This document shows, piece after piece, positions 49,903 to 58,027 of a stretch of DNA of 64,000 nucleotides. The stretch comes from Virgisporangium ochraceum (lineage in GTDB: Bacteria; Actinomycetota; Actinomycetes; Mycobacteriales; Micromonosporaceae), in the NCBI RefSeq assembly GCF_016863655.1, contig NZ_BOPH01000022.1, positions 1 through 64,000 on the forward strand. Direction: 5' to 3'. The position numbers and the translations under genes were made by a program. The stretch's first letter is position 1, and each line of letters opens with the position of its first letter. The notes under the pieces were generated by a model that was not told where the DNA came from, made no database searches, and saw only the letters and a list, made by a program, of their open reading frames with translations.

Positions 49903-51213
49903 GTGCGAATCACCGCGCATCTCGACGTCGAGCTGATCGCGATCGAGACCGAGGACCAGGTCTCGGTGCTGGTCGAGCTGACCGCGCCGCCCGCGACCGG
50001 CTCCGCCTCGGCCGACCGGGTTCCGAGCACGTTACAGGTGGTCCTCGACCGCAGCGGCTCGATGGAAGGTGCCCGGATCGCCGGCGCGCGCACCGCGCTG
50101 AGCAACCTCGTCGACCGGCTCGACCCACGCGACAACTTCGGCCTGGTCATCTTCGACACCGAGATCGACGTCGTGGTGCCGGCCGGCCCGCTCACCGACA
50201 AGCCGGCGGCGAAGCGCAGGATCGCGGCGGTCGACGCCCGCGGCGGGACCGACCTGTCCAGCGGGTACCTGCGCGGGCTCCAGGAGGCGCGGCGGGTCGC
50301 GGGCGCGGGCGGCGCCACCGTGCTCATCGTCAGCGACGGGCACGCCAATGTCGGCGTCACCGACCCGGAGACCCTCGGGGAGGTGGCCGCCGAGGCGCAC
50401 CGGAGCGGCGTCACGACGTCGACGCTCGGGTTCGGGCTCGGCTACGACGAGGCGCTCATGTCGGCGATCGCCCGGGGCGGCTCCGGCAACGAGCACTTCG
50501 CCGAGGAGCCCGACACGGCGGTGGCGCTCATCGCCGGCGAGGTCGAGGGTCTGCTCGCGCAGACGGTGCAGGCGGCCTCCGTGCAGGTGCGGCTCACGCC
50601 GGCGATCCGTCGTGTGCTCGTGGTCAACGACCTACCGTCCACAGTGGTCGACGGTGGCCTGATGGTGGAGCTCGGCAGCTTCTACGCCGAGGAGACCCGC
50701 AAGCTCGTGCTCACCTTCGACATCCCGGGCGTGGCGGCGCTCGGGCTCACCGAGGTGGCCACGCTGGTGTTCACGTACGTGGAGCTGCCGACGCTGAAGC
50801 AGCACACGGTGACGGTGCCGGTCACGGTCAACGTGGTGCCCGGCGACCGGGCGGCCGGCCGCGTGGCCGACCCGGTGGTGCGCACCGAGCTGGTGTACCT
50901 GCGGGCGCAGCAGGCCAAGCGGCGCGCGTCCGGTCACCTGGGCAAGGGCGACTCCGACGCGGCGCTGAAGGAGATCCGCCAGGCGCAGCGCGACATCGCC
51001 GCGGCCCGGGCCGACGCGCCGCAGGCGCAGGCGGCCGACCTGGCCGAGGAGGCGGCGGAGCTGGAGTACCTGGCCCGCGAGACGGAGTTCGGGTCGCGCG
51101 AGCGGTCGGGCAAGTACCTGTCGGCGAGCTCGTACCGCAAGCTCCAGAAGCGGGGACGCGTCATGCCGCCCCCGCCGGACAAGCCCGAGCGCCCCGACCC
51201 GCCTGCCTCCTGA
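49903..51213 (+). CDS. VWA-domain protein, 436 aa
   Basis: Cytoplasmic von Willebrand A protein of the kind sometimes named YfbK-like or Ca-activated-chloride-channel-like. The metal site is in VVLDRSGSMEGARI (DxSxS near 49), ARGGTDLSSGYL (Thr) and TVLIVSDGHANVG (Asp). Residues about 215-330 form a beta-rich domain (VQVRLTPAIRRVLVVNDLPS, TVTVPVTVNVVPGD). Residues 330-415 form a coiled, Ala/Glu/Arg-rich helical tail. The GTG at 49903 has GAGGAG seven bases upstream. It is monocistronic and separate from the MoxR operon. Its product could still interact with MoxR-type ATPases, which is inference. Confidence 0.9.
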   Translation: MRITAHLDVELIAIETEDQVSVLVELTAPPATGSASADRVPSTLQVVLDRSGSMEGARIAGARTALSNLVDRLDPRDNFGLVIFDTEIDVVVPAGPLTDKPAAKRRIAAVDARGGTDLSSGYLRGLQEARRVAGAGGATVLIVSDGHANVGVTDPETLGEVAAEAHRSGVTTSTLGFGLGYDEALMSAIARGGSGNEHFAEEPDTAVALIAGEVEGLLAQTVQAASVQVRLTPAIRRVLVVNDLPSTVVDGGLMVELGSFYAEETRKLVLTFDIPGVAALGLTEVATLVFTYVELPTLKQHTVTVPVTVNVVPGDRAAGRVADPVVRTELVYLRAQQAKRRASGHLGKGDSDAALKEIRQAQRDIAAARADAPQAQAADLAEEAAELEYLARETEFGSRERSGKYLSASSYRKLQKRGRVMPPPPDKPERPDPPAS

Positions 51214-51223
51214 CCCCCCACCC

Positions 51224-51275
51224 GCGATCTTGGACACTTGTCCATCGATTTCGATGCAGAAGTCTCCAAGATCGC
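51224..51275. repeat. Long inverted repeat, GATC-arm family (copy C)
   Basis: Arms of 16 bp (51224-51239, GCGATCTTGGACACTT, and 51260-51275) pair with one mismatch. The 20-base loop itself holds a perfect palindrome, CATCGATTTCGATG (51243-51256). The arm core GATCTTGGACACTTGT is nearly that of copy A (GATCTTGCACTTGT). It lies between two convergent genes. No T-tract follows. Confidence 0.82.
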
Positions 51276-51299
51276 GCGAATCCGCGAGGCCGTCGCGTG

Positions 51300-51803
51300 T
51301 CAGCCCATGGTCTTCTGACCGTCGATGGTCTCGCGGAGGATGTCGGCGTGACCGGCGTGCTGGGCGGTCTCGGCGATGATGTGCATCAGCGTGCGCCGCA
51401 CCGACCAGGAGGCACCGGCCTCGAACCAGGGCGCCCGCGGAAGCGGGAACGACTCGTCGAGGTCGGGGTGGTCGACGACCAGGGCGTCGGTGGCGGCGGC
51501 CACCGCCTCGTAGGCGTCGAGCAGCCCGGCCAGCGTCTCGCGGCCGGTCATCCGGAAGCCGTTCTCCCAGTCGGACGGCTCGGCCTCCAGGGCCGCCGCG
51601 CCGCCGGTCATGAACGCGAACCACCCCTTCTCGACGGCCGCGACGTGCTTGATGAGCCCGCCCAGCGACAGCGCGCTCGCGGTGGGCGTGGCCCTGGCCT
51701 GTTCGTCGGTGAGGCCGGCCACGGTGTACCGGAGGAAGCCGCGGTGCTTGGCCAGCACCTGCAGCAGGTCGGCGCGCTCACCGGTGATGGTCGGTGCGGT
51801 CAT
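51300..51803 (-). CDS. DinB/DUF664 family protein, 167 aa
   Basis: Four-helix-bundle DinB-like protein, probably a metal-dependent thiol transferase of the mycothiol or bacillithiol type, substrate unknown. Three putative metal-ligand histidines are seen: LIKHVAAVEKGWF, RRTLMHIIAETAQHAGH (H-x-x-x-x-x-x-x-H and a third). The chain starts MTAPTITGERADLLQVLAKH and ends TIDGQKTMG, matching DUF664 proteins that are common in actinomycetes. The start is ATG 51803. It is monocistronic and convergent with the VWA gene. Confidence 0.92.
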   Translation of the reverse strand: MTAPTITGERADLLQVLAKHRGFLRYTVAGLTDEQARATPTASALSLGGLIKHVAAVEKGWFAFMTGGAAALEAEPSDWENGFRMTGRETLAGLLDAYEAVAAATDALVVDHPDLDESFPLPRAPWFEAGASWSVRRTLMHIIAETAQHAGHADILRETIDGQKTMG

Positions 51804-51845
51804 CTCGGGTCCTCCTCTGTCGGGCCTCCTTCCAGTGTGGACGAC

Positions 51846-52847
51846 CTAGCGGTCAGATCCTGACCGCTTTCGCACGACCGGCGCGCTCCGTGCATAGCGG
51901 TCGGCGAGGGTCCGCAGGTGCGCGACGAGCTCCGGCGGCCCGGTCACCTCGAAGTCGGCGTCGAGGAGGGCGAGGTGCACCGCGAGGGTCTCCACGGAGT
52001 CGGCACCGGTGTGGAGCAGGCAGGTCCGGTCGCCCGGCCGGGACTCGACGGTGCCGACCGCGGGGTTGATCCGCGCGGCGACCCCGGCGGCGGGCGCGTG
52101 CACCACGACGCTGGCCCGGTACCGCCAGGCGGCGGCCGCGGCGCCACCGGAGACGTAGGCGGCGACGTCGTCGGTCGGCAGCGGGCGCGGGGTGAAGCGC
52201 GGGTTGTTCGGGGTGCGCGGGCGGATCCGGTCGACGCGGAACGTGCGCCAGTCGCGGCGGCCGAGGTCGTAGGCGAGGAGGTACCACCGGCGACCCCAGT
52301 TGACGAGGCGGTACGGCTCGACCTCGCGGCGGGTCGCGGAGCCGCCGTGAGTGTCGTAGTCGAAGCGGACGCCCTCGTGGTCGCGGCAGGCGGCGGCCAG
52401 CGTCGACAGCACGGCCGGGTCGACGACCGGTCCGGGCGAGTCGGGGCGCACGGCCACCGTGAACGAACGCAGGGCGGCGGCGCGCCGGCGCAGGCGCGGC
52501 GGCAGGACGCGTTCGAGCTTGGTCAGCGCCCGCAACGCGGTCTCCTCGACCGCGCCGACGCCGGCGAGGGCCCCGGCGGCGGCCGCCCGCAGCCCGGCCA
52601 CGACCACGACGGCCTCCTCGTCGTCGAGGAGCAGCGGCGGCATGTCGGCGCCGGCGCCGAGCCGGTAGCCGCCGACCTTGCCGCGGGTGCCCTCGACCGG
52701 GTACCCGAGGGTGCGCAGGCGTTCGATGTCGGCACGGACCGTGCGCCCGCTCATGTTCAGGCGGTCGGCCAGCTCCGTGCCGGTCCAGTCGCGGTTGCTC
52801 TGCAGTAGCGACAACAGGCGCAACAGGCGCGCGGAGGTCTCCAACAT
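51846..52847 (-). CDS. YafY-type transcriptional regulator with WYL domain, 333 aa
   Basis: DNA-binding regulator. The N-terminal helix-turn-helix (HTH_11, about 1-60) is [40 protein letters not shown] and VGGYRLGAG. The WYL domain is in about 130-225, with [20 protein letters not shown] and [13 protein letters not shown]; a C-terminal extension (WCX-like) follows. WYL domains sense nucleic-acid ligands in several regulators (PafBC, DriD). The ATG at 52847 is the family start. The gene is divergent from an epoxide hydrolase gene with only 61 bp between them, holding a perfect inverted repeat (52867-52889). Confidence 0.94.
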   Translation of the reverse strand: MLETSARLLRLLSLLQSNRDWTGTELADRLNMSGRTVRADIERLRTLGYPVEGTRGKVGGYRLGAGADMPPLLLDDEEAVVVVAGLRAAAAGALAGVGAVEETALRALTKLERVLPPRLRRRAAALRSFTVAVRPDSPGPVVDPAVLSTLAAACRDHEGVRFDYDTHGGSATRREVEPYRLVNWGRRWYLLAYDLGRRDWRTFRVDRIRPRTPNNPRFTPRPLPTDDVAAYVSGGAAAAAWRYRASVVVHAPAAGVAARINPAVGTVESRPGDRTCLLHTGADSVETLAVHLALLDADFEVTGPPELVAHLRTLADRYARSAPVVRKRSGSDR

Positions 52848-52866
52848 TCGTCGAGGATGCCAGGTC

Positions 52867-52889
52867 ATTAGGAACGAAGCTCTCCTAAT
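52867..52889. promoter_or_regulatory. Inverted-repeat operator of the WYL/epoxide-hydrolase divergent pair
   Basis: ATTAGGA (52867-52873) and TCCTAAT (52883-52889) are perfect 7-bp arms spaced by 9 bases, one helical turn and a half centre to centre. The site is in the AT-rich middle of a 61-bp gap between two divergent starts, so a bound regulator would affect both genes. Confidence 0.8.
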
Positions 52890-52908
52890 TGACTGCGAGG
52901 GTGACCGC

Positions 52909-54021
52909 ATGACAGAGATCCGCGAGTTCCGCATCGACATCCCGCAGGCCGACCTCGACGACCTCGCCGGGCGGCTGGCGCGCACGCGGTTCACCGACGA
53001 CCTGCCCGGCGCGGGCGACACGTACGGCGTGCCGCTGGAGCAGGTGCGGTCGCTGGTGGAGCGCTGGCGCGACGGGTACGACTGGCGCGCCGCCGAGAAG
53101 CGGCTCAACGGGTACCCGCAGTTCACGACGACGATCGACGGCCAGAGCGTGCACTTCCTCCACGTCCGGTCGCCGGAGCCCGACGCGCGGCCGTTGCTGA
53201 TGACGCACAGCTGGCCGGGGTCCATTGTGGACCTCCTCGAGGTCGTCGGCCCCCTGAGTGACCCGCGGGCACACGGCGGCGACCCGTCGGACGCGTTCCA
53301 CCTCGTGATCCCGTCGATCCCCGGGTTCGCGTTCTCCGGTCCGACCACGGAGAAGGGCTGGGACCGGTACCGGATCGCGCGGGCGTGGGCCGAGCTGATG
53401 CGCCGCCTGGGCTACCACCGGTACGGCGTGCACGGCAACGACGCGGGCTCGCTCATCTCGCCGGAGGTCGGCCGCGTCGACCCCGACCGCGTGACCGGCG
53501 TGCACGTGACCCAGGTGTTCTCGTTCCCGTCCGGCGACCCGGCCGAGTTCGCCGGACTGTCCGAAGAGGACCTCGAACGGGTGCGGTTCATGCAGTGGTG
53601 GCACGAGAACGGCGGCGCCCACGACAAGATGCAGTCGCTCGCACCGCGCACGATCGCGCACGCGCTCGCCGACTCCCCCGTCGGCCAGCTGGCGTGGAGC
53701 GCTCAACTGCTCGGTGGCCTCGACCCCGACGTCATCCTCACCAACGTGAGCATCTACTGGTTCACCAACACCGCCGGCTCCGCCGCGCGGCTCTACTTCG
53801 AGGACCGGCACAGCGCCTCGGTTCCGGAGGGCCCGACGACCGTCCCGTTGGGACTGTCGAACTTCAGGCACGACTTCCAGTCGGTGCGCCGGTTCGCCGA
53901 GCGCGACCACGCGAACATCGTGTCGTGGCGCTACCACGACGAGGGCAGCCACTACTCGTCGTTCGACGCGACCGGCACGCTGGTCACGGATCTGCGAGAG
54001 TTCTTCCGTCAGGTCTTCTAG
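52909..54021 (+). CDS. Epoxide hydrolase with EHN domain, 370 aa
   Basis: Alpha/beta-hydrolase that opens epoxides by adding water. The N-terminal EHN segment is clear: [40 protein letters not shown]. Core motifs are [19 protein letters not shown] (oxyanion hole), [20 protein letters not shown], the nucleophile region [17 protein letters not shown] (Asp) and the late [14 protein letters not shown] (His). The family's usual GGDWG elbow reads GNDAG here. ATG 52909 is used, next to the operator. A winged-helix AlkZ-like gene starts 17 bp downstream, so the two probably share a transcript controlled by the divergent WYL regulator. Confidence 0.92.
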   Translation: MTEIREFRIDIPQADLDDLAGRLARTRFTDDLPGAGDTYGVPLEQVRSLVERWRDGYDWRAAEKRLNGYPQFTTTIDGQSVHFLHVRSPEPDARPLLMTHSWPGSIVDLLEVVGPLSDPRAHGGDPSDAFHLVIPSIPGFAFSGPTTEKGWDRYRIARAWAELMRRLGYHRYGVHGNDAGSLISPEVGRVDPDRVTGVHVTQVFSFPSGDPAEFAGLSEEDLERVRFMQWWHENGGAHDKMQSLAPRTIAHALADSPVGQLAWSAQLLGGLDPDVILTNVSIYWFTNTAGSAARLYFEDRHSASVPEGPTTVPLGLSNFRHDFQSVRRFAERDHANIVSWRYHDEGSHYSSFDATGTLVTDLREFFRQVF

Positions 54022-54038
54022 AAACGGGGGGGACGCGC

Positions 54039-55130
54039 GTGAGCGAGCTCGGTGTCCGGCAGCTGAACCGGGCTACGTTGGCCCGGCAGTTCCTCCTGCG
54101 CCGGTCTCACCGGCCTGTGCTGGAGGTGACGGAGCACCTCGTCGGGTTGCAGGCGCAGACCCCGCACACGTGGTACGTGGGGCTGTGGGCGCGCGTGGCC
54201 GGGTGCCGGCCGGAGGACGTGGCCGGGCTGCTCACCTCGCGGCGGGCGGTGCGGATCGCACTGATGCGGTCGACGATCCACTTCGTCAGCGCGGCCGACG
54301 CGCTCGCGCTGCGTCCCCTCGTGCAGCCGGCGCTCGACCGGGACCTGTTCCAGAACAACGCGTACGGGCGCTGGATGCGCGGTCTCGACACCGACGCGGT
54401 GGTGGCGGCCGGACGCGACCTGCTGGCGGACAAGCCGCTCACCCCGGCCGAACTGGGTGCGGCGCTGCGGGACCGGTGGCCCGGCACCGACCCCGCGGCG
54501 CTCGCCTACGCGGTGCGCAACCTGCTGCCGGTGGTGCAGACGCCGCCGCGCGGCGTGTGGGGGCGCAGCGGCCGCACGCTGCACGCGCCGCTGGAGGAGT
54601 GGGTCGGCGCGCCGGTCGGCGGCGGGTCGCTGGAGACGCTCGTGCTGCGGTACTTCGCCGCGTACGGACCGGCGACCGTGCAGGACCTCCAGACGTGGTG
54701 CGGCCTGACGAAGCTGACCGAGGTCGTCGAACGCCTGCCCCTGGCCCGGTTCGCGGACGGCTACCACGACCTGCCCGACGCGCCGCGCCCCGACCCGGAC
54801 ACCCCGGCGCCCGTGCGGTTCCTGTACGACTTCGACAACCTGTTGCTGTCGCACCGCGACCGCGGCCGGTTCGTCACCGACGGGTTCCGCTCGAAGGCGG
54901 TGACCCCGCACGGTCCGGTGCCGCGTCCGGTGCTGGTCGACGGCGTCACGGCCGCCGCGTGGTCGGTCGCGACGAGCGGAAAGGCGCGCGACCGCGCGGC
55001 GACGCTCACGGTGCGCGTCTTCGAGCCGTTGCCGGCCGCCGACCGCGACGCGGTGACCGCGGAGGGCCTGGGCCTGCTCGCCTTCCTCGAACCCGGTGCG
55101 GCCCACGACGTGCGGATCGTGGCCGCCTGA
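54039..55130 (+). CDS. AlkZ-like winged-helix (HTH_42) DNA glycosylase family protein, 363 aa
   Basis: Belongs to the HTH_42 winged-helix family that includes the interstrand-crosslink DNA glycosylases AlkZ and YcaQ. The key catalytic segment of the family, Gln-x-Gln, is present in HLVGLQAQTPHTWYVGLWAR (near residue 38). Further family blocks are ALMRSTIHFVSAADALALRP, RGVWGRSGRTLHAPLEEWV, AAYGPATVQDLQTWCGLT and FLYDFDNLLLSHRDRGRFV. Members repair bulky or crosslinked bases and are often found with genotoxin resistance. The GTG at 54039 follows GGGGGG. It lies just downstream of the epoxide hydrolase gene, so a joint role against epoxide-type or alkylating compounds is inferred. Confidence 0.85.
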   Translation: MSELGVRQLNRATLARQFLLRRSHRPVLEVTEHLVGLQAQTPHTWYVGLWARVAGCRPEDVAGLLTSRRAVRIALMRSTIHFVSAADALALRPLVQPALDRDLFQNNAYGRWMRGLDTDAVVAAGRDLLADKPLTPAELGAALRDRWPGTDPAALAYAVRNLLPVVQTPPRGVWGRSGRTLHAPLEEWVGAPVGGGSLETLVLRYFAAYGPATVQDLQTWCGLTKLTEVVERLPLARFADGYHDLPDAPRPDPDTPAPVRFLYDFDNLLLSHRDRGRFVTDGFRSKAVTPHGPVPRPVLVDGVTAAAWSVATSGKARDRAATLTVRVFEPLPAADRDAVTAEGLGLLAFLEPGAAHDVRIVAA

Positions 55131-55134
55131 CGCT

Positions 55135-56022
55135 TCAGGTGCTGTTCAGCGCCGTGACCACCGTGCGCAGCCAGGCCTCCGCGAGCGCCGGCTCGCGGTC
55201 GGCCGCGCGGGCGATCGCCTTCCGGCCCGCCGCGCTCCGTCCATAGTGGACGATCGCGACGGCCTCGGCGATCGCCTGCCGGGTGTCGAGGTCGCGGTCG
55301 GGGGCGGCCGCCCCGGCCAGCCACCGCTCGGGCTTGAAGGTGCGGGTCAGCTTGGTCTGCCGGTCGCCGAGGTAGTTCCAGACCCACCAGTCGAGCGACA
55401 CGTTGACGACCGAGCGGGCCGGCAGCTGACGCGTCCAGCCGGCGTCGTGCCGCCAGCGGTAGGTGTTCGGGCTCGTCTCGCGCCGGATCGTCACCCCGAC
55501 GAACCGCACCTTGCGCCGGATCACCCGCCACGGCTGACGTTCCTCGTCGATCCAGTCGCGCAGGAGGGTGAACAGGTCGGTGAAGGTGCCGCCCTCGTGG
55601 ACCACGTCGACGAACGTCACCGGCCGCGCGCGGCGGGCGAGTGCGTGCGGGGTGACACCGACGTTCGCGAGGAACTCGCGGCCCCGTCGGCGTTCGCCGT
55701 GGGTCAGCGGGCGTTCGCGCCACCGGCGACCCGACCGGACGCCGGAACGGGCGAACGACACCGGCAGGCGGTGCAGTCGCCGGTCGTCGGCGACGCCGGC
55801 GAGCGCACCGCCGAGAAGGTCGAACATCGAGTCGAGCGAACGGCCCACGAAGACCAGGTCGCCGTTGCCGCTGCGCGCCAGCACCTTGCCCGCGCACTCC
55901 GCCAGGTCGTCGACGAACCACAGGCGCGGGGACTCCGTGCCGGAGAGAAGGGTGCCCAACTGGTCCGGTGCGACGAGGTCCCACCGGAACGGCAGGGTGT
56001 CCGCTCCCTTCATGGCTCCCAT
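55135..56022 (-). CDS. Hypothetical protein with phosphoribosyltransferase-like segments, 295 aa
   Basis: No named family recognised. Two segments recall a phosphoribosyltransferase fold: DLVFVGRSLDSMFDLLGGAL after the first helix, and VTFVDVVHEGGTFTDLFTLL, which looks like a PRPP-binding loop (acidic pair, then Gly-Gly-Thr). A long C-terminal tail (residues 225-295) is helical. The protein starts MGAMKGADTLPFRWDLV from ATG 56022; ATG 56013 is possible. No signal peptide is seen. It converges with the AlkZ-like gene, 4 bp apart. A PRTase relationship is inference; a fold-level profile search would decide. Confidence 0.72.
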   Translation of the reverse strand: MGAMKGADTLPFRWDLVAPDQLGTLLSGTESPRLWFVDDLAECAGKVLARSGNGDLVFVGRSLDSMFDLLGGALAGVADDRRLHRLPVSFARSGVRSGRRWRERPLTHGERRRGREFLANVGVTPHALARRARPVTFVDVVHEGGTFTDLFTLLRDWIDEERQPWRVIRRKVRFVGVTIRRETSPNTYRWRHDAGWTRQLPARSVVNVSLDWWVWNYLGDRQTKLTRTFKPERWLAGAAAPDRDLDTRQAIAEAVAIVHYGRSAAGRKAIARAADREPALAEAWLRTVVTALNST

Positions 56023-56046
56023 TGTCGCGCCGGTCCCGGCCGTCCT

Positions 56047-56280
56047 CTACGCGTTTTCGGGCGGGTGGACGGTGAGCAGGTCCGCCGGTTGGCAGTCGAG
56101 CACGTCGCACAGCGCGGTGAGCGTGCTGAACCGGATCGCCCTGGCGCGCCCGTTCTTCAGCACCGACAGGTTCGCGAACGTGACACCGACCCGGTCGGCC
56201 AGCTCGGTGAGGGTCATGCCGCGCTCGGCGAGCAGGTCGTCGAGGTGGATGGTGACGCGGTGCGGCTCCTCCGGCGGCAT
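56047..56280 (-). CDS. XRE-family helix-turn-helix regulator, YozG-like, 77 aa
   Basis: Short Cro/CI-type DNA-binding protein. The HTH is LLAERGMTLTELADRVGVTF, then ANLSVLKNGRARAIRFSTLT, with the family ending ALCDVLDCQPADLLTV. The start ATG 56280 shares one base with the TGA of the DUF2975 gene upstream, so the pair is translationally coupled. DUF2975-XRE pairs are a known arrangement; the regulator usually controls its own operon. Confidence 0.93.
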   Translation of the reverse strand: MPPEEPHRVTIHLDDLLAERGMTLTELADRVGVTFANLSVLKNGRARAIRFSTLTALCDVLDCQPADLLTVHPPENA

Positions 56281-56882
56281 CAGACGACCCCGTCCAGTTC
56301 CTCGCGCAGGGCCAGTCCGCGCCGCACCAGCTCGCCGAGCGCGAGGAACGCGAAGCCGGCGAACACCCATCCGACCGACAGCGTCAGCGACCAGGAGAAC
56401 CCGCCCGTCGCCGGGAGGACCGTCGCCATCAGCGCCGTCGCACAGACCGACTCGACGACCGTGACGACCGCACCGCCCACCAGGCAGACCGCGGCGAGTA
56501 CCCGCAGGCGCCGCACGGTCAGGGCCGTGAACGGGTCGCCGCTCCGCGCGTCACGGATGATCCGGACGAGGAGCGTGAGCACCGCGACCGCCAGCACCGC
56601 GGTGGGCAGCCAGGTGAGCGTCGACAGGAGCACCTGCCGCACCGACGGATCGGTGACCACGGCCTCGACGGTGCCGTCGGCGGCGACCGTGACGCCCTCC
56701 GCACCGGCGTGTGCGCCGGCGACGCCGTCGAGGTGGCGCGCCTCCAGGTCCACCGGTATCCCGGCGTCGCCGAACGCGGTGACGGCGACCTGCGCCGCCG
56801 ACCCGACGACGGCGACCGCCCCGACGAGCACCGTGATCCCCTGCAGTTCGCCGAGCCAGTCGGGCCTACTGAGCCTTCTCAT
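56280..56882 (-). CDS. DUF2975 membrane protein, 200 aa
   Basis: Four-helix membrane protein. Segments near 13-35 (GITVLVGAVAVVGSAAQVAV), 93-113 (LPTAVLAVAVLTLLVRIIRD), 128-150 and 160-190 (LSVGWVFAGFAFLALGELVR) are visible; the loop after the first helix (35-90) is extracytoplasmic. The conserved DUF2975 part is RDARSGDPFTALTVRRLRVL. The start is ATG 56882. It is coupled to the XRE gene that follows and preceded by an AT-rich operator region. Function unknown. Confidence 0.9.
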   Translation of the reverse strand: MRRLSRPDWLGELQGITVLVGAVAVVGSAAQVAVTAFGDAGIPVDLEARHLDGVAGAHAGAEGVTVAADGTVEAVVTDPSVRQVLLSTLTWLPTAVLAVAVLTLLVRIIRDARSGDPFTALTVRRLRVLAAVCLVGGAVVTVVESVCATALMATVLPATGGFSWSLTLSVGWVFAGFAFLALGELVRRGLALREELDGVV

Positions 56883-56894
56883 CACTGCCTCCCC

Positions 56895-56926
56895 GTATCG
56901 AAAGTCGATATACTGATAATCGATAC
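56895..56926 (-). promoter_or_regulatory. AT-rich operator/promoter with repeated TATCGA half-sites
   Basis: This island is strikingly AT-rich for the genome. It holds TATCGA (56896-56901) and TCGATA (56905-56910) around AAG, ATCGAT (56919-56924), and an outer pair GTATCGA (56895-56901) / TCGATAC (56920-56926). Three related half-sites suggest cooperative binding by the XRE repressor encoded two genes downstream. The site lies 13 bp before the DUF2975 start and 44 bp before the divergent methyltransferase start. Confidence 0.7.
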
Positions 56927-56970
56927 AGTGGGGCATCGTGTCAAGTCCGGCGTCGGTACAGTCGTCTCCC

Positions 56971-57720
56971 ATGGCACCCACCGCGGAGCACTTCGACACC
57001 TGGTACGCCGCCATGGCCGCCTCGCCGGCCCGTGAGGCGCTCGTCCGACGGCACCTCGACCTGCCCGGCGACCTGCTGTCGACCAGCCTCCTCCCGGGCG
57101 AGGGCCTCGCCGAGGTCGTCGCCGCCCTGCGCCTCACGCCGGGCGCGACCCTGCTCGACCTCGCCTGCGGGCGGGGCGGCTACGGCCTCGAGATCGTCCG
57201 GCGCACCGGCGTCGACCTGATCGGCGTCGACTTCTCCGCCGAAGCGGTGCGGCAGGCGACCGGAAACGCCGCTTCCCAGGGGCTTCCGGCGACGTTCCGG
57301 GTGGGTACCTTCGACGACACCGGCCTCGCCGACGCGTCCGTCGACGCGATCATGTGCGTCGACGCCATCCAGTTCGCCGATCCGGAGCGGGCGTTCGCGG
57401 AGGCGCGCCGCGTCCTGCGGCCCGGCGGCCGGATCGTGCTGACGTGCTGGGAACCGGTCGACCGCGACGACGACCGGCTCCCCGACCGGTTCCGGCTGCT
57501 CGATCTCCGCGCCGAGCTGACGGCGGCCGGCTTCCGCGAGGTGACCGTCGACGACCGGCCGGCGTGGCTGGAGCGCGAGCTGGCGATGTGGCGCGAGGCG
57601 GCCGCCCTCGACCCCGGCGACGACGGCGCGCTGCGGGCCCTGCACGAGGAGGGCGCCCGGGTGCTGGAGCACCCGCCCATGCGGCGGGTGGTCGCCATCG
57701 CGACCGGTCCGACGGGGTGA
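56971..57720 (+). CDS. Class I SAM-dependent methyltransferase, 249 aa
   Basis: Small-molecule methyltransferase with unknown acceptor. SAM motif I is GATLLDLACGRGGYGLEIVR (near residue 55). Motif II is DLIGVDFSAEAVRQATGNAA, and the later motif is AIMCVDAIQFADPERAFAEA followed by RVLRPGGRIVLTCWEPVD. The N-terminal 45 residues are helical (FDTWYAAMAASPAREALVRR), resembling the substrate lid of UbiE-like enzymes. ATG 56971 is chosen; GTG 56938 in the same frame is less likely because it lies close to the divergent operator. Confidence 0.9.
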   Translation: MAPTAEHFDTWYAAMAASPAREALVRRHLDLPGDLLSTSLLPGEGLAEVVAALRLTPGATLLDLACGRGGYGLEIVRRTGVDLIGVDFSAEAVRQATGNAASQGLPATFRVGTFDDTGLADASVDAIMCVDAIQFADPERAFAEARRVLRPGGRIVLTCWEPVDRDDDRLPDRFRLLDLRAELTAAGFREVTVDDRPAWLERELAMWREAAALDPGDDGALRALHEEGARVLEHPPMRRVVAIATGPTG

Positions 57721-57826
57721 TCTCGCGCCGGGCGTGAAATCGACCGTCGACCCGATGGCTTTTCGCCGCCCCGGATACGAGGATTGACGGTGATCTCTCG
57801 CTGGTCCGGGGCGAACGGGGGTGCCG

Positions 57827-58027
57827 ATGCGCGTCGAGGTCGACACCGGCATGTGCATCGGTGCCGGGATGTGCGCGCTGACCGCCCCCGAGGTGTTCGG
57901 CCAGGACGACGTCGAGGGCGTCGTCGTCCTGGCCGACGAGCGGCCACCGCCCCACCTCCACGCCGCGGTCCGTGACGCGGTCGACCGGTGCCCGGCGGCG
58001 GTCATCCGCGTCCACGAACGCGGCTAG
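57827..58027 (+). CDS. Ferredoxin, probably [3Fe-4S], 66 aa
   Basis: Small electron carrier of the type that serves cytochromes P450 in actinomycetes. MRVEVDTGMCIGAGMCALTA provides the first cysteines (Cys-x5-Cys), and a later Cys-Pro occurs in DRCPAAVIRV. With three cysteines and no fourth in the first loop, a [3Fe-4S] cluster is likely. ATG 57827 has GGGG six bases upstream. No P450 gene is in the window. Its TAG is shared with the stop of the convergent frameshifted gene. Confidence 0.9.
   Translation: MRVEVDTGMCIGAGMCALTAPEVFGQDDVEGVVVLADERPPPHLHAAVRDAVDRCPAAVIRVHERG

Noticed and set aside
52909..58027. A natural-product gene cluster (hydrolase, methyltransferase, ferredoxin)
   Set aside because: No PKS, NRPS, terpene or other core synthesis gene is present and the genes lie on separate transcripts.
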